DNA from: Planctomycetaceae bacterium
Lineage (GTDB): Bacteria; Planctomycetota; Planctomycetia; Pirellulales; Thermoguttaceae
Reading direction: 5' to 3'
DNA: 12,762 nucleotides
Assembly (NCBI GenBank): GCA_031274045.1
Contig: JAISQS010000725.1
Coordinates: forward strand, 1-12,762
Every line of letters begins with the position of its first letter. Position 1 is the stretch's first letter. The notes under the pieces are model-generated. The model saw only the letters and a list, made by a program, of their open reading frames with translations. It did no database searches and was not told where the DNA came from. Of the stretch, positions 1-6,673 are shown piece by piece. The position numbers and the translations under genes are program-made.

Positions 1-33
1 AGATTTGGCATACCTTGTGCATATATCAATACC

Positions 34-80
34 ATCGACGCGGGGTCGATAAAACGAAACATTGAGCCGCACGGTGCGGC
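34..80. repeat. Two short hairpins at the window edge
   Basis: ATCGAC (34-39) pairs with GTCGAT (45-50), and GCCGC (66-70) pairs with GCGGC (76-80). The second is followed by a short AAATTTT stretch, so it might end a gene that lies off the left edge, but the T-run is too weak to be sure. No coding sequence could be supported in 1-182. Confidence 0.35.
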
Positions 81-86
81 GAAATT

Positions 87-115
87 TTGACAGAGGTTGT
101 AAAAAACAATTTAAC
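87..115 (+). promoter_or_regulatory. Candidate promoter of the PEP-CTERM gene
   Basis: A perfect TTGACA lies at 87-92. The best -10 match at 17-bp spacing, TTTAAC (110-115), is weak. The start codon is at 183, so this promoter would give a 5' leader of about 60 nt that contains the hairpin at 141-156. Confidence 0.3.
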
Positions 116-130
116 AAAAAATTACAACCT
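94..130. repeat. 9-bp inverted repeat in the PEP-CTERM leader region
   Basis: AGGTTGTAA (94-102) is the exact reverse complement of TTACAACCT (122-130), separated by 19 bases. It overlaps the candidate -10 region, so it could be an operator or an RNA stem. Its role is not known. Confidence 0.45.
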
Positions 131-140
131 AAAACAACAC

Positions 141-156
141 TCTCTCAAACGAGAGA
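141..156 (+). promoter_or_regulatory. Leader hairpin next to the ribosome binding site
   Basis: TCTCTC (141-146), loop AAAC, GAGAGA (151-156) form a compact 6-bp hairpin. It ends about 10 bases before the purine-rich AAAAAGGAAAA (166-175), the likely ribosome binding site of the gene starting at 183. It could stabilise the mRNA or tune initiation. Confidence 0.45.
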
Positions 157-182
157 AAAACAAAGAAAAAGGAAAATTTACA

Positions 183-1373
183 ATGAAAACTACAAGATTA
201 TTCACATTAGTAGCGTTAGCATTAGCTTTCGCTTTCACAGCAGCAGTCGCATACGCCGACACAATCTACATCGGGACTGGTGTAGCAAAAACCAACAGTA
301 GCGGTAATAACGTTGGTGGATATGCCGGAGTGTCAAACAGATCTTCCGATGGCTACGCAAGTAACACGCGTGATGCAAATTGGAATGCTGATGCAACCGA
401 CACGTTTTGGAATCCAGATGCGTATCCAGATAATGCCACTTACTACGGCGGAGCGAGTGGAAATTCGACCTTCAATAACGCACGTTCAGCTGTGGAGTAC
501 GTACTTAAGGAAAAACAAGGTTCTACAAAGAACCCATACAGAAGCTTAGCGGAAAACACTGTCATTACAACCAATGCAAATTCAGGATATTTCACTGGTT
601 CTACAGGCGTGAGTCCTGACCATAGATACATTTATCGTTCAGCGGCAGATTTGTTGGGGGCGGATGCCTTAGCTAGTAGCGGTTTAGGTGCAAATCTTGC
701 TATACAAGGAGCAGGAATGATAACTACATATCTTGGCGGTTATTTTGGAAATGACACTGGTTACTACAATTATGATGAAAATGGAAATATCAATTATGTA
801 GGAGGTGGTGCAAAAGATGCTATTACGGGCAAAGCTTATGACAACTCGAAGAAGACAGGTTTAGTTTCAGTTCAGTCCGGTATAGTTGCTTTTAGCACAG
901 GTTTCACTACTGTCGAAAATTTTGACTATATCAATGGACAATTTTCATTCTTGGGCGACTTCCTTGGTATCTACTTGAACGGTACATTGATTCCAGAAGA
1001 TTTGTACACGCTGAGTGACAATTACATTGATATCGATAGTGTGAATTATAAATATCAAGGTAAGTATGATTTTGAACTTGACCTTACAAGTGAATTTGTT
1101 AAAAACCTTTTGACCGATGGTAACAATAACATATCATTTATGATTGCAGGTGTTCCCAACACAGCAACAGGTTTGTTAGGCGGACACGCACCATACCAAG
1201 ATTCAATGTCATTCATCGCATTCTCCGCTGGTCTCAATCAGAATACAGAATCGATATTCGTAGATACCCCGCCAATACCTCCGACCGGATCACCAGAGCC
1301 GGCTACGATGTTGATTTTCGGACTTGGACTTGCTGGATTGGGATTGCGTAGACGTTTTGCCGGTAAAAAATAA
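183..1373 (+). CDS. PEP-CTERM sorting domain protein, secreted
   Basis: This 396-residue protein is exported and probably processed at the cell surface. The reading frame is open from 87, but the ATG at 183 follows AAAAAGGAAAA and begins a textbook signal peptide (MKTTRLF, then a hydrophobic stretch to AYA), with likely cleavage after residue 25. The C-terminus is a classic PEP-CTERM tag: a Pro-rich linker (PPIPPTG), the PEP triad at residues 371-373, a hydrophobic helix rich in Gly and Leu, and a basic end (RRRFAGKK). In this system an exosortase recognises the tag; none lies in this window. The mature part is rich in Gly, Asn, Tyr and Ser. Its second half (about residues 240-350) resembles the beta-rich region of other PEP-CTERM proteins, with alternating hydrophobic segments ending in SFIAFSAG. 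The cargo function is unknown. It appears monocistronic, with its own terminator. Codon use is balanced, unlike the skewed genes from 2393 on. Confidence 0.93.
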   Translation: MKTTRLFTLVALALAFAFTAAVAYADTIYIGTGVAKTNSSGNNVGGYAGVSNRSSDGYASNTRDANWNADATDTFWNPDAYPDNATYYGGASGNSTFNNARSAVEYVLKEKQGSTKNPYRSLAENTVITTNANSGYFTGSTGVSPDHRYIYRSAADLLGADALASSGLGANLAIQGAGMITTYLGGYFGNDTGYYNYDENGNINYVGGGAKDAITGKAYDNSKKTGLVSVQSGIVAFSTGFTTVENFDYINGQFSFLGDFLGIYLNGTLIPEDLYTLSDNYIDIDSVNYKYQGKYDFELDLTSEFVKNLLTDGNNNISFMIAGVPNTATGLLGGHAPYQDSMSFIAFSAGLNQNTESIFVDTPPIPPTGSPEPATMLIFGLGLAGLGLRRRFAGKK

Positions 1374-1472
1374 TGCTGACAAAATATATTGAGATTCACT
1401 GACCAATAGCAAGATGAAATTGAAAGTAAAATAAGCCGATAGTTTTTAGAGTTAATTCTCTGAAAAATTGCA

Positions 1473-1514
1473 AAGACCGAAGATGTTATCAAAACATTTT
1501 CGGTCTTTTTTTTC
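1473..1514 (+). terminator. Intrinsic terminator of the PEP-CTERM gene
   Basis: A 13-bp stem pairs AAGACCGAAGATG (1473-1485) with CATTTTCGGTCTT (1495-1507), with one G-T pair and a 9-base loop. It runs into an unbroken T tract (1506-1513). It lies 100 bases after the stop codon. Confidence 0.9.
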
Positions 1515-1516
1515 GT

Positions 1517-1625
1517 TTTTTTTGAGAATACGAACCATACGAAACATACAAAATAAACGAAAAGAGTTGATGGTAAAATTTCGTTTTTTTCGCCTATTTT
1601 GTTTATTCCGTATTCTCTAAAAAAA
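1517..1625. repeat. Long imperfect inverted repeat, about 105 bp
   Basis: GAGAATACG (1524-1532) is the reverse complement of CGTATTCTC (1609-1617). The similarity continues inward imperfectly (AAAATAAACGAAA on the left, TTTTGTTTATTCCG on the right) and outward into T7 and A7 runs. The centre is AT-rich. It could be a relic of a small mobile element or a cruciform-forming spacer. No gene is visible. Confidence 0.5.
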
Positions 1626-1641
1626 TAAGATATCGAAAGAT

Positions 1642-1767
1642 GTGTGGTATAACAAGGGCAACGCCATTTGTAAGCACGCAGATGGCACAGATTTGAAAGA
1701 TATTCGCAGATGACGAAATATAATGAAATATGTCTGCGTAAATCCTGATAATCTGTTATCGGCGTGC
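1642..1767. repeat. Intergenic repeat with conserved 17-bp box and nested stems
   Basis: TGTGGTATAACAAGGGC (1643-1659) is the exact reverse complement of the box at 9588-9604, and a one-mismatch copy lies at 5848-5864. Beyond it, GCACGC (1674-1679) pairs with GCGTGC (1762-1767), and CGCAGA (1678-1683) with TCTGCG (1733-1738), giving a nested palindromic spacer of about 95 bp. No gene or RNA family was recognised. Confidence 0.45.
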
Positions 1768-1793
1768 TAAAAAAACTATGGCTCTTTTACAAG

Positions 1794-1841
1794 AAAAAAA
1801 GCCGCTGTCCTCATTTTTTATTTTGGGGATAGCGGCTTTTT
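1794..1841 (-). terminator. Terminator of rpsU, probably bidirectional
   Basis: A 10-bp stem pairs GCCGCTGTCC (1801-1810) with GGATAGCGGC (1827-1836), with one G-T pair. Read on the minus strand it ends in a run of T (1794-1800), 35-80 bases after the rpsU stop. T5 follows the stem on the plus strand too, so it may also block plus-strand transcripts. Confidence 0.88.
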
Positions 1842-1872
1842 GGTTTTATTTTTTTGGGAGATGTTCAAAAAT

Positions 1873-2088
1873 TTACATTGTGGCTAATCTTGGGTTTTGT
1901 GCTATTTTTATCATCATCAAATTTCGCCGTATTGCGCGTAATTTTGCCCGACGTTTTACTTCACTTGGTTTTTCAAAATATTCTCTGCGTCTCATTTCTT
2001 TTTTAAGTCCGCTTCTTTCGACTAGTTTGCGAAAACGTCGAACCGCATCTTGAACCGTTTCTTTATCTCTTAGCGTGAGCTTAACCAC
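1873..2088 (-). CDS. rpsU: 30S ribosomal protein bS21
   Basis: This 71-residue, very basic protein matches bS21 in length and pattern. It has an N-terminal VKLTLRDKETVQDAVRRFRK segment, then the family's characteristic RRREYFEKPSEVKRRAK core (about residues 33-49) and a basic Arg/Lys helix. bS21 sits on the small-subunit platform near the anti-Shine-Dalgarno end of 16S rRNA and takes part in initiation. The frame can be extended 5 codons to a TTG, but the start is better placed at GTG (2086-2088), because AAGGAGG lies just upstream and would otherwise be inside the coding sequence. It is a single-gene unit with its own -10 box and terminator; common bS21 neighbours such as dnaG and rpoD are absent. 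The C-terminus (MMIKIAQNPRLATM) is less conserved. Confidence 0.93.
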   Translation of the reverse strand: MVKLTLRDKETVQDAVRRFRKLVERSGLKKEMRRREYFEKPSEVKRRAKLRAIRRNLMMIKIAQNPRLATM

Positions 2089-2092
2089 AAAT

Positions 2093-2098
2093 CCTCCT
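2093..2098 (-). promoter_or_regulatory. Shine-Dalgarno deciding the rpsU start
   Basis: On the minus strand AAAGGAGGATTT precedes GTG, leaving 4 bases between AGGAGG and the start codon. This near-perfect anti-16S match is the strongest in the window and rules out the upstream TTG as the start. Confidence 0.85.
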
Positions 2099-2114
2099 TT
2101 CAAAATTTCTTTGA

Positions 2115-2120
2115 ATTATA
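2115..2120 (-). promoter_or_regulatory. -10 box of rpsU
   Basis: On the minus strand a perfect TATAAT occurs about 26 bases before the rpsU start codon. No good -35 hexamer is visible at 16-18 bases. The implied 5' leader is about 20 nt. Confidence 0.45.
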
Positions 2121-2392
2121 CTTCTTGACAGTTTAAATTTCGGTTTGCCTTTTTGCGGCAAGTCTGATTTGACCGTGCCGTTGTTTATTGTTTTTTTGAG
2201 GCAACACCTACCGCCTACACCGGTATAAGTTTGACCAAATATTACAGTCGGCAAACAATACCGACAAGCCAAACGGCAATAAATATAAATCAGAATGCAA
2301 TTTGTTCAAGGGGAGTGGTAACACGTCAACACCAGCCGCGTTTTGTTTGCTGCCGTTTTGGTAACGCGGATAAGATACGAGTTATTTGGAAG
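2121..2392. other. Gene-free spacer between rpsU and the arrestin-like gene
   Basis: No credible coding sequence in either strand. Small motifs recur (TTGCC...GGCAA around 2145-2160, and several CGGCAA and CCGACA words), but no extended repeat, tRNA or terminator with a T tract could be supported. Confidence 0.4.
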
Positions 2393-2851
2393 TTACAGCT
2401 CTGTCGGCTTCAATGTCCGCACGTCCGGCAAATTTCCCAGACGAAAAATTATTTCTTCCACCGTCTCCCGCCCATCCGACAAAAATAACCTCACACGCAC
2501 AAGCCACGTTATTTTTATCAAAACACCCGAATACGATAACGGACTACGAGGCAAAATTGTACTAAACCTACCCGGTCGACGAGGATCAATCCAATCACCA
2601 CTATCAATCGATAACCGCCAAAAAGCATGAACCCCAATATCCTCACTCCCCTTCCCCTCCGTATGCCAAAGAATCGATACCTCAACCGCAATAATCTCAT
2701 CACCACCAACAGAATCAAACCAATAACTACCCGCCAACGTATCACCAACATTGTACAAACGACTACCACGACCATCCAACGATATCGTAATCGTCGGCTG
2801 CAATTGACGAGCGGGTAATTGAAAATTTGTTATACGATCAATAATACTCAT
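2393..2851 (-). CDS. Arrestin-like beta-sandwich protein, conserved hypothetical
   Basis: This 152-residue protein has no signal peptide and no membrane segment, so it is probably cytoplasmic. The frame is open up to 2959, but the first 36 residues run into the repeat at 2908-3041 and look non-coding. The ATG at 2851 gives a natural N-terminus (MSIIDRITNFQLPARQLQP). Alternating hydrophobic strands, the segment YNVGDTLAGSYWF (about residues 34-46), VSILWHTEGKGSEDIGVH (about 57-74) and a C-terminal LPRSPLSYSGVLIKITWLVR resemble arrestin-like or Spo0M-like beta-sandwich proteins. I recall the LP-SPLSY-G motif from planctomycete hypothetical proteins; this is recollection, not a search. No clear Shine-Dalgarno is visible. 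The plus strand is A+C-rich throughout, so the coding strand is G+T-rich. The biochemical function is unknown. Confidence 0.72.
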   Translation of the reverse strand: MSIIDRITNFQLPARQLQPTITISLDGRGSRLYNVGDTLAGSYWFDSVGGDEIIAVEVSILWHTEGKGSEDIGVHAFWRLSIDSGDWIDPRRPGRFSTILPRSPLSYSGVLIKITWLVRVRLFLSDGRETVEEIIFRLGNLPDVRTLKPTEL

Positions 2852-2907
2852 AACATTAGGTAAAATAAAATTAAAATCATTAGATTTGTTCCAAAACTTA
2901 AAAAATA

Positions 2908-3041
2908 CAACAGGCGTTAGGCAGGAAAATCCGTTAGCGAGGGAGCTTGCTCCCTGCACAATTTTAGTTCAACACACCGCTTGCGCAGTCAACAACAGTA
3001 ATTGCTGTATCTCGTCGGTAGCAAGCTACCGTCGCTAACGG
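2908..3041. repeat. Nested inverted-repeat spacer
   Basis: CCGTTAGCGA (2931-2940) is the exact reverse complement of TCGCTAACGG (3032-3041). Just inside each arm lies a further hairpin: AGGGAGC/GCTCCCT (2940-2955, palindrome) and GGTAGCAAGCTACC (3017-3030, palindrome). GCGTTAGGCAGGAA just upstream (about 2913-2926) matches part of the element at 8204-8324. The overall form is a mini-element about 110 bp long between two divergent genes. Confidence 0.6.
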
Positions 3042-3099
3042 CAGTAATGGAACAAGTCTATTAAGCCAAAACATAACCAATTCAGTCAAACGATTCGTA

Positions 3100-3126
3100 T
3101 TGCAATGGCGATGGCTTCGATATAAT
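3100..3126 (+). promoter_or_regulatory. Candidate promoter of umuC
   Basis: A perfect TATAAT (3121-3126) has TTGCAA (3100-3105) at 15-bp spacing upstream, shorter than ideal. The leader would be about 95 nt. I looked for an SOS-box-like symmetric site and found none that I could support, though LexA sites differ among phyla. Confidence 0.35.
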
Positions 3127-3226
3127 TTAGTTTGAAATTTATATTTTGTGAAGTGAGCTGGTTGGTTTATGTTTTTTTTGTTTTTGTGCGGGTGTTGTCA
3201 AATTTATTTTTGGTTTGGTTCAAATT

Positions 3227-4504
3227 ATGTTTATGCTTATTGATTGTAATAGTTTTTTTGCTTCTTGTGAGCGGGTGTTTCGTCCTGATTTGGTTGGGCG
3301 TGCGGTTGTTGTTTTGTCGAATAATGATGGGGTGGTGGTTGCGCGTTCGCGTGAGGCGAAGAGTTTTGGTATTTCGATGGGCGAGCCTTATTTTCGGATT
3401 AAGAGGTTTGTTGAGCGTGGTGAAGTTGTGGTTTTTTCGTCTAATTTTGAGCTTTATTCTGATATGAGTCGTCGGGTGATGCGGACACTTGAGCAATTTT
3501 GTCCGTCTGTTGATATTTATTCTATTGATGAGGCGTTTCTTGATTTTGGCGGTATGTCGGTTGGTGAACCTGTTGTTTATGGTCGTGAGATTGCGGATAC
3601 GGTTTTTCGTTGGACAGGGATACCGGTTTCGGTTGGTATTGCGGCAACGCGGACGTTGGCGAAAGTTGCTAACGAGTCTGCCAAGAAGAGTGGTGATGTT
3701 GTTTGTGATATTCTTTGCGAGTCGGATCGGTTGGGGGTATTGCGTGAATTTGATATTGGTGATGTGTGGGGGATTGGTCGTCGTCTTGTTGTTCCGTTGC
3801 GGCGTTATGGTTTGCGGACGGCGTTGGATTTGAGCAAGGTTGAGCCGCTTTGGATGCGGAAGCATTTTTCAATTATGCAAGAGAGGACTGTTCGTGAGCT
3901 TTGCGGTGAATCGTGTTTTGACAACGATATTCCTCGTGCGAGGCGTAGTATTCAGGTGTCGCGATCTTTTGGCAGTGCTACATCTGAGTTATCTGATTTG
4001 GAGGAGGCGGTTGCGTCTTTTGCGACTCGTGCTGCGGAGAAGGCAAGATCGGAAGGGACGGTCGCGTCGGCGGTTTATGTCCACGTCAATACGAGCTGGT
4101 ACAAGAAAGACAAAGACAGCTACTACTCAAACGGCACCGCAACAACCCTCCAAACCCCAACCTCAAACACAATCGAAATACTCGCCGCCGCAAGAAAATC
4201 ATTGCACCAAGTCTTCGTGCAAAATAAACAATACAAAAAGGCAACTGTGATTTTGTTGAATTTGGTTGATTCGGATTTGGCTTTATCTCAAAAAAAGTTG
4301 TTTGATGATGATTCGTATTCGTTGTTGCGTCGGGAGAAGGCGGGTCGGTTGATGTGTTCTCTTGATGAGATAAATCGTAAATTCGGGCGGCGTACTGTTT
4401 ATTTTGGGGCGGAAGGCGAGCAGAATCCCGCATGGCAAGCAAACCGCAACATGATGTCGCCAAGATACACAACAAATATCGACGAACTGCCAATTGTCAG
4501 GTAG
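3227..4504 (+). CDS. umuC: Y-family DNA polymerase V catalytic subunit
   Basis: This 425-residue protein is a translesion polymerase that copies past damaged bases. With the ATG at 3227 the metal ligands fall at D6 (LIDCN), D101 and E102 (YSIDEAF); E. coli UmuC is known to have D101-E102. The N-terminal SFFASCERVFRPDL and NNDGVVVARS, the palm and little-finger context (PVSVGIAATRTLAKVAN, about residues 129-145) and the C-terminal DUF4113 tail (GRRTVYFGAEGEQ...SPRYTT, from about residue 388) are all present. The length matches the family (422 in E. coli), so it is intact. A TTG at 3215 is open in frame but gives no better N-terminus. Pol V needs processed UmuD, and no umuD is adjacent. Codon use is strongly G+T-rich, but at 4081-4250 and 4421-4500 it switches to A+C-rich synonymous codons without breaking the frame. 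Confidence 0.95.
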   Translation: MFMLIDCNSFFASCERVFRPDLVGRAVVVLSNNDGVVVARSREAKSFGISMGEPYFRIKRFVERGEVVVFSSNFELYSDMSRRVMRTLEQFCPSVDIYSIDEAFLDFGGMSVGEPVVYGREIADTVFRWTGIPVSVGIAATRTLAKVANESAKKSGDVVCDILCESDRLGVLREFDIGDVWGIGRRLVVPLRRYGLRTALDLSKVEPLWMRKHFSIMQERTVRELCGESCFDNDIPRARRSIQVSRSFGSATSELSDLEEAVASFATRAAEKARSEGTVASAVYVHVNTSWYKKDKDSYYSNGTATTLQTPTSNTIEILAAARKSLHQVFVQNKQYKKATVILLNLVDSDLALSQKKLFDDDSYSLLRREKAGRLMCSLDEINRKFGRRTVYFGAEGEQNPAWQANRNMMSPRYTTNIDELPIVR

Positions 4505-4659
4505 TACAAAATTCCTGATTATTTCGGATTTTGTGATGAAGGACGTTTTGGTGGAAATTGTATTGACGTGAAATTGTCAAATTGTTACTATTCGTTTTGT
4601 TGTTTTGGGTATTGTTTTTTGTATTGTTTTTTGTGGTGTGAAATTTAGTGGGGGTATTT

Positions 4660-5742
4660 ATGTTTGGATATTTTTTTCGTGTTTTTTGTGTGTGTTTGTC
4701 ATTCATTTTTTTTGGGGTAGTTGTTGGTTTGATTTTTGCCGGGCAACCTAATGCGGGTCGTGTTAAGCAGCTTGATGAGAAGATTCCTGTGCGGACAAAT
4801 GGCGGTTATTTTTTTTGGGGAGATGTTCTTTTTGATGGTGATTGGCATATTCAAAAGAATGTTGTGATAGGGAGTTATCGGTTGCTTGACGGCAATGCAG
4901 TTCAGAGGGCGTATGGGACGTTTGATGAGTGTAAGTTGCGGTTGGATGAGGTGCGGGCGGAGGAGAAGTTGGAGGCGATGTCTGGCAATGTATTGATTAT
5001 TTTGCACGGGTTTGGGAGCAGCGGGCATCGCACAAGGAAGTTGGCAAATTGGTTTAAGGGGCAAAATGCCTATGACCATGTTATCAATTTTACGTATCCG
5101 TCAACTTCGCAATCGATACTTGAACATGCGCGTATGTTGGATGGAGTGATTCGGAATTTGCCGCGTGGGGTTGTTCGGATAGATTTTGTTGCGCATAGTT
5201 TGGGTTGTATAGTTATTCGTCGTTATATGAGTGGACCGCTTGATGATGATTGGGTTTTGGAGGATGGTCAGGTTGGGGAGCGGAATAATTTTTTGCCGGA
5301 CAAGCGGATTGGTCGATTTGTCATGCTTGGACCTCCGAATCATGGGTCTGAGCTTGCGACGAAATTTATTGGTACGGACAGGGTTCGTCTTGCGATTACC
5401 GGCGAAACGGGCAAGGAACTTGGGGCGCATTGGAGTGAGACGGCAAAGAGTCTTGGCGTTCCAAAGTGTGAGTTTGCGATTATTGCGGGCGGACGCGGTA
5501 ACAACAGAGGTTTTTCGATGATGATTGCGGGTGATGACGACGGCATAGTAAGCACAGAAGGGACAAAATTAAACGGAGCTGCGGAGTGGATTCTTTTTTA
5601 TATTGACCATGATGGTTTGTTGCGGACAGAGACAATTTTTGCGTACGCGCTTGTTTTCTTAAAAACAGGTTCGTTCAAAAGCATCACACCACACAATAAA
5701 CCAGAAAATAAACCAATACAAAACACACAATCACGTCAGTAA
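4660..5742 (+). CDS. Membrane-anchored or exported alpha/beta hydrolase
   Basis: This 360-residue protein is probably a lipase or esterase of the alpha/beta-hydrolase fold. It begins with a hydrophobic segment (about residues 2-28) that is a signal peptide or an anchor, so it acts outside the cytoplasm. The fold is marked by the oxyanion-loop motif LIILHGFGSSG (His116), the nucleophile elbow VAHSLG (Ser180), a likely acid in GDDDGIVS (Asp292-294) and a likely catalytic His in IDHDG (His317). LGPPNHGS between them is typical of bacterial lipases of the triacylglycerol-lipase/PGAP1-like type. The substrate cannot be told. ATG 4660 is preceded by GGGGG at 4650-4654; a GTG at 4648 is an alternative. 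The gap to umuC is 155 bp with no terminator seen, so read-through is possible but no functional link is implied. The last 25 or so codons are A+C-rich, low complexity and Pro/Asn-rich, unlike the G+T-rich body. Confidence 0.85.
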   Translation: MFGYFFRVFCVCLSFIFFGVVVGLIFAGQPNAGRVKQLDEKIPVRTNGGYFFWGDVLFDGDWHIQKNVVIGSYRLLDGNAVQRAYGTFDECKLRLDEVRAEEKLEAMSGNVLIILHGFGSSGHRTRKLANWFKGQNAYDHVINFTYPSTSQSILEHARMLDGVIRNLPRGVVRIDFVAHSLGCIVIRRYMSGPLDDDWVLEDGQVGERNNFLPDKRIGRFVMLGPPNHGSELATKFIGTDRVRLAITGETGKELGAHWSETAKSLGVPKCEFAIIAGGRGNNRGFSMMIAGDDDGIVSTEGTKLNGAAEWILFYIDHDGLLRTETIFAYALVFLKTGSFKSITPHNKPENKPIQNTQSRQ

Positions 5743-5754
5743 TCATAAAGAGGA

Positions 5755-5775
5755 TGACCATTCACCAAATGGTCA
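5755..5775 (+). terminator. Hairpin after the hydrolase gene
   Basis: TGACCAT (5755-5761) pairs exactly with ATGGTCA (5769-5775), loop of 7, 12 bases after the stop codon. No T tract follows, so it is a poor intrinsic terminator; it may protect the 3' end or act with another factor. Confidence 0.4.
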
Positions 5776-5797
5776 CGTGAAATTTATAGGAATTTCT

Positions 5798-5864
5798 CAA
5801 ACCCCAATTGCCGCGCAGCGGTGACGGACGGGAACGCGGATATCCCGCCCTCGTTATACCACAC
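5798..5864 (+). repeat. Diverged copy of the modular hairpin repeat
   Basis: TTGCCGCGCAGCGG is followed by GACGGACGGGAACGCGGATATCCCGCCCTC. This matches, with substitutions, the TTGCCGCGAAGCGGCAA hairpin and the GAACGCGGGCGTCCCGCCCG hairpin of the cluster at 9588-9930. It then runs into CGTTATACCACACA, the box also found at 9588-9604 and, inverted, at 1643-1659. It is an isolated, decayed member of the family. Confidence 0.7.
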
Positions 5865-5875
5865 ATCTTTTTTTG

Positions 5876-6165
5876 TTATGTTGTTTTTTTTTCGGGACAG
5901 TATGCATTCCATGCCAATGCTAGGTCTTTTGCTCTTTGCAAGCACTTCCAGATGGTCTCAACTCCGGGCAAATTTTTTCGATCATCATAGCCCCGAGTCT
6001 TGCGACAAGTTTTACCGTTTCTTGTAGTTTTGAGGGTTTGTCGGGCAACGGTTGGTTGGGATAGGTTACTATCTGGACGGATTGCCTCTCCGACGAGTCA
6101 TAAACAACCTCACAATCAACATCAGGACAAGTACGTCACAACTTGCACACATACAAAGTCTGCCA
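5876..6165 (-). pseudogene. Decayed 3' end of an IS4-family transposase
   Basis: Read on the minus strand from 6165, the frame gives WQTLYVCKL, a TGA stop (6136-6138), then RTCPDVDCEVVYDSSERQSV and later PSKLQETVKLVARLG. A one-base deletion near 5990 shifts the frame, after which YDDRKN, LPGVETIWKCLQRAKDLALA and WNAYCPEKKTT lead to a TAA at 5876-5878. Joined, these pieces follow the C-terminal region of Tn5/IS4-type transposases (trp-arg-thr-leu, leu-gly-arg-xx-cys-pro-asp, ala-x-leu-gly-gly, and a trp-x-gly-leu-gln-arg-like motif). The catalytic DDE part was not found upstream on this strand. The element is dead. The identification rests on family recollection of motif order, not a search. 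Confidence 0.68.
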
Positions 6166-6673
6166 ACATCTCGGCTCAAATGTGGACATGTCCGTGCTAG
6201 ACGTATGGTTACCCTTACTAATATTCGAACCAATAGCCGTAAATCAATTCATAAAATTGTACGAAAATTAACAAGGATACATTACGTCAATGTGCCGACC
6301 ACATATCCCCCCCTTTCATGTTTTTACATTGCGGGTATCATTACGAACGGTTTGGTGTGTTCGCAGAACATGAAAATGCAAATTTGTACGAGTCTCCTCC
6401 GATGTACTTGAAAGTGCAATGCTCGTCGTGTTTGTGGAGTTCTTGAACTATCCACCATGTTTCTCTTGGTTCCTAGTGCGAAGAGATGAATTTCGTGAGA
6501 GGTTGATGCAGTTTTAGGTTGCTAGCGCATTATGGACATTTACAGGTTTCTGATGAACATCGGAAACTAGGTTCTCGTCTGTTCTCTGTGTTTGTGAATA
6601 TTTCTCTTGTGTTGATCTGTCGTTCATCGCCACTATGGTACTTTTTAAACAATTTAACTGACTGGAGAAAAAA
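6166..6673. other. Gene-free stretch before the secreted orphan gene
   Basis: No supportable coding sequence. The minus strand may hold more of the decayed transposase, but no motif is convincing. A 10-bp hairpin, GTTTCTGATG (6546-6555) with CATCGGAAAC (6558-6567), one G-T pair and a very tight loop, lies about 105 bases before the next gene. It is too far upstream and T-poor to be its terminator. Confidence 0.4.
6612..6639 (+). promoter_or_regulatory. Candidate promoter of the secreted orphan gene
   Basis: TTGATC (6612-6617) and TATGGT (6634-6639) are 16 bp apart, 35 bases before the ATG at 6674. GGAG (6664-6667) is a well-placed ribosome binding site, 6 bases before the start. Confidence 0.3.

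Noticed and set aside
2852..2959. Upstream extension of the arrestin-like gene to 2959
   Set aside because: The added residues come from the palindromic repeat at 2908-3041 and do not resemble protein; ATG 2851 is the better start.
3167..3865. 232-codon minus-strand frame opposite umuC
   Set aside because: It is the low-complexity Thr/Asn/Arg shadow of the G+T-rich umuC coding strand; the plus-strand frame has all UmuC motifs.
6181..6420. Further upstream parts of the IS4 transposase (for example a WIVQELHK frame near 6450 on the minus strand)
   Set aside because: The pieces do not follow one another in a consistent frame or match the expected DDE/YREK region well enough to claim.
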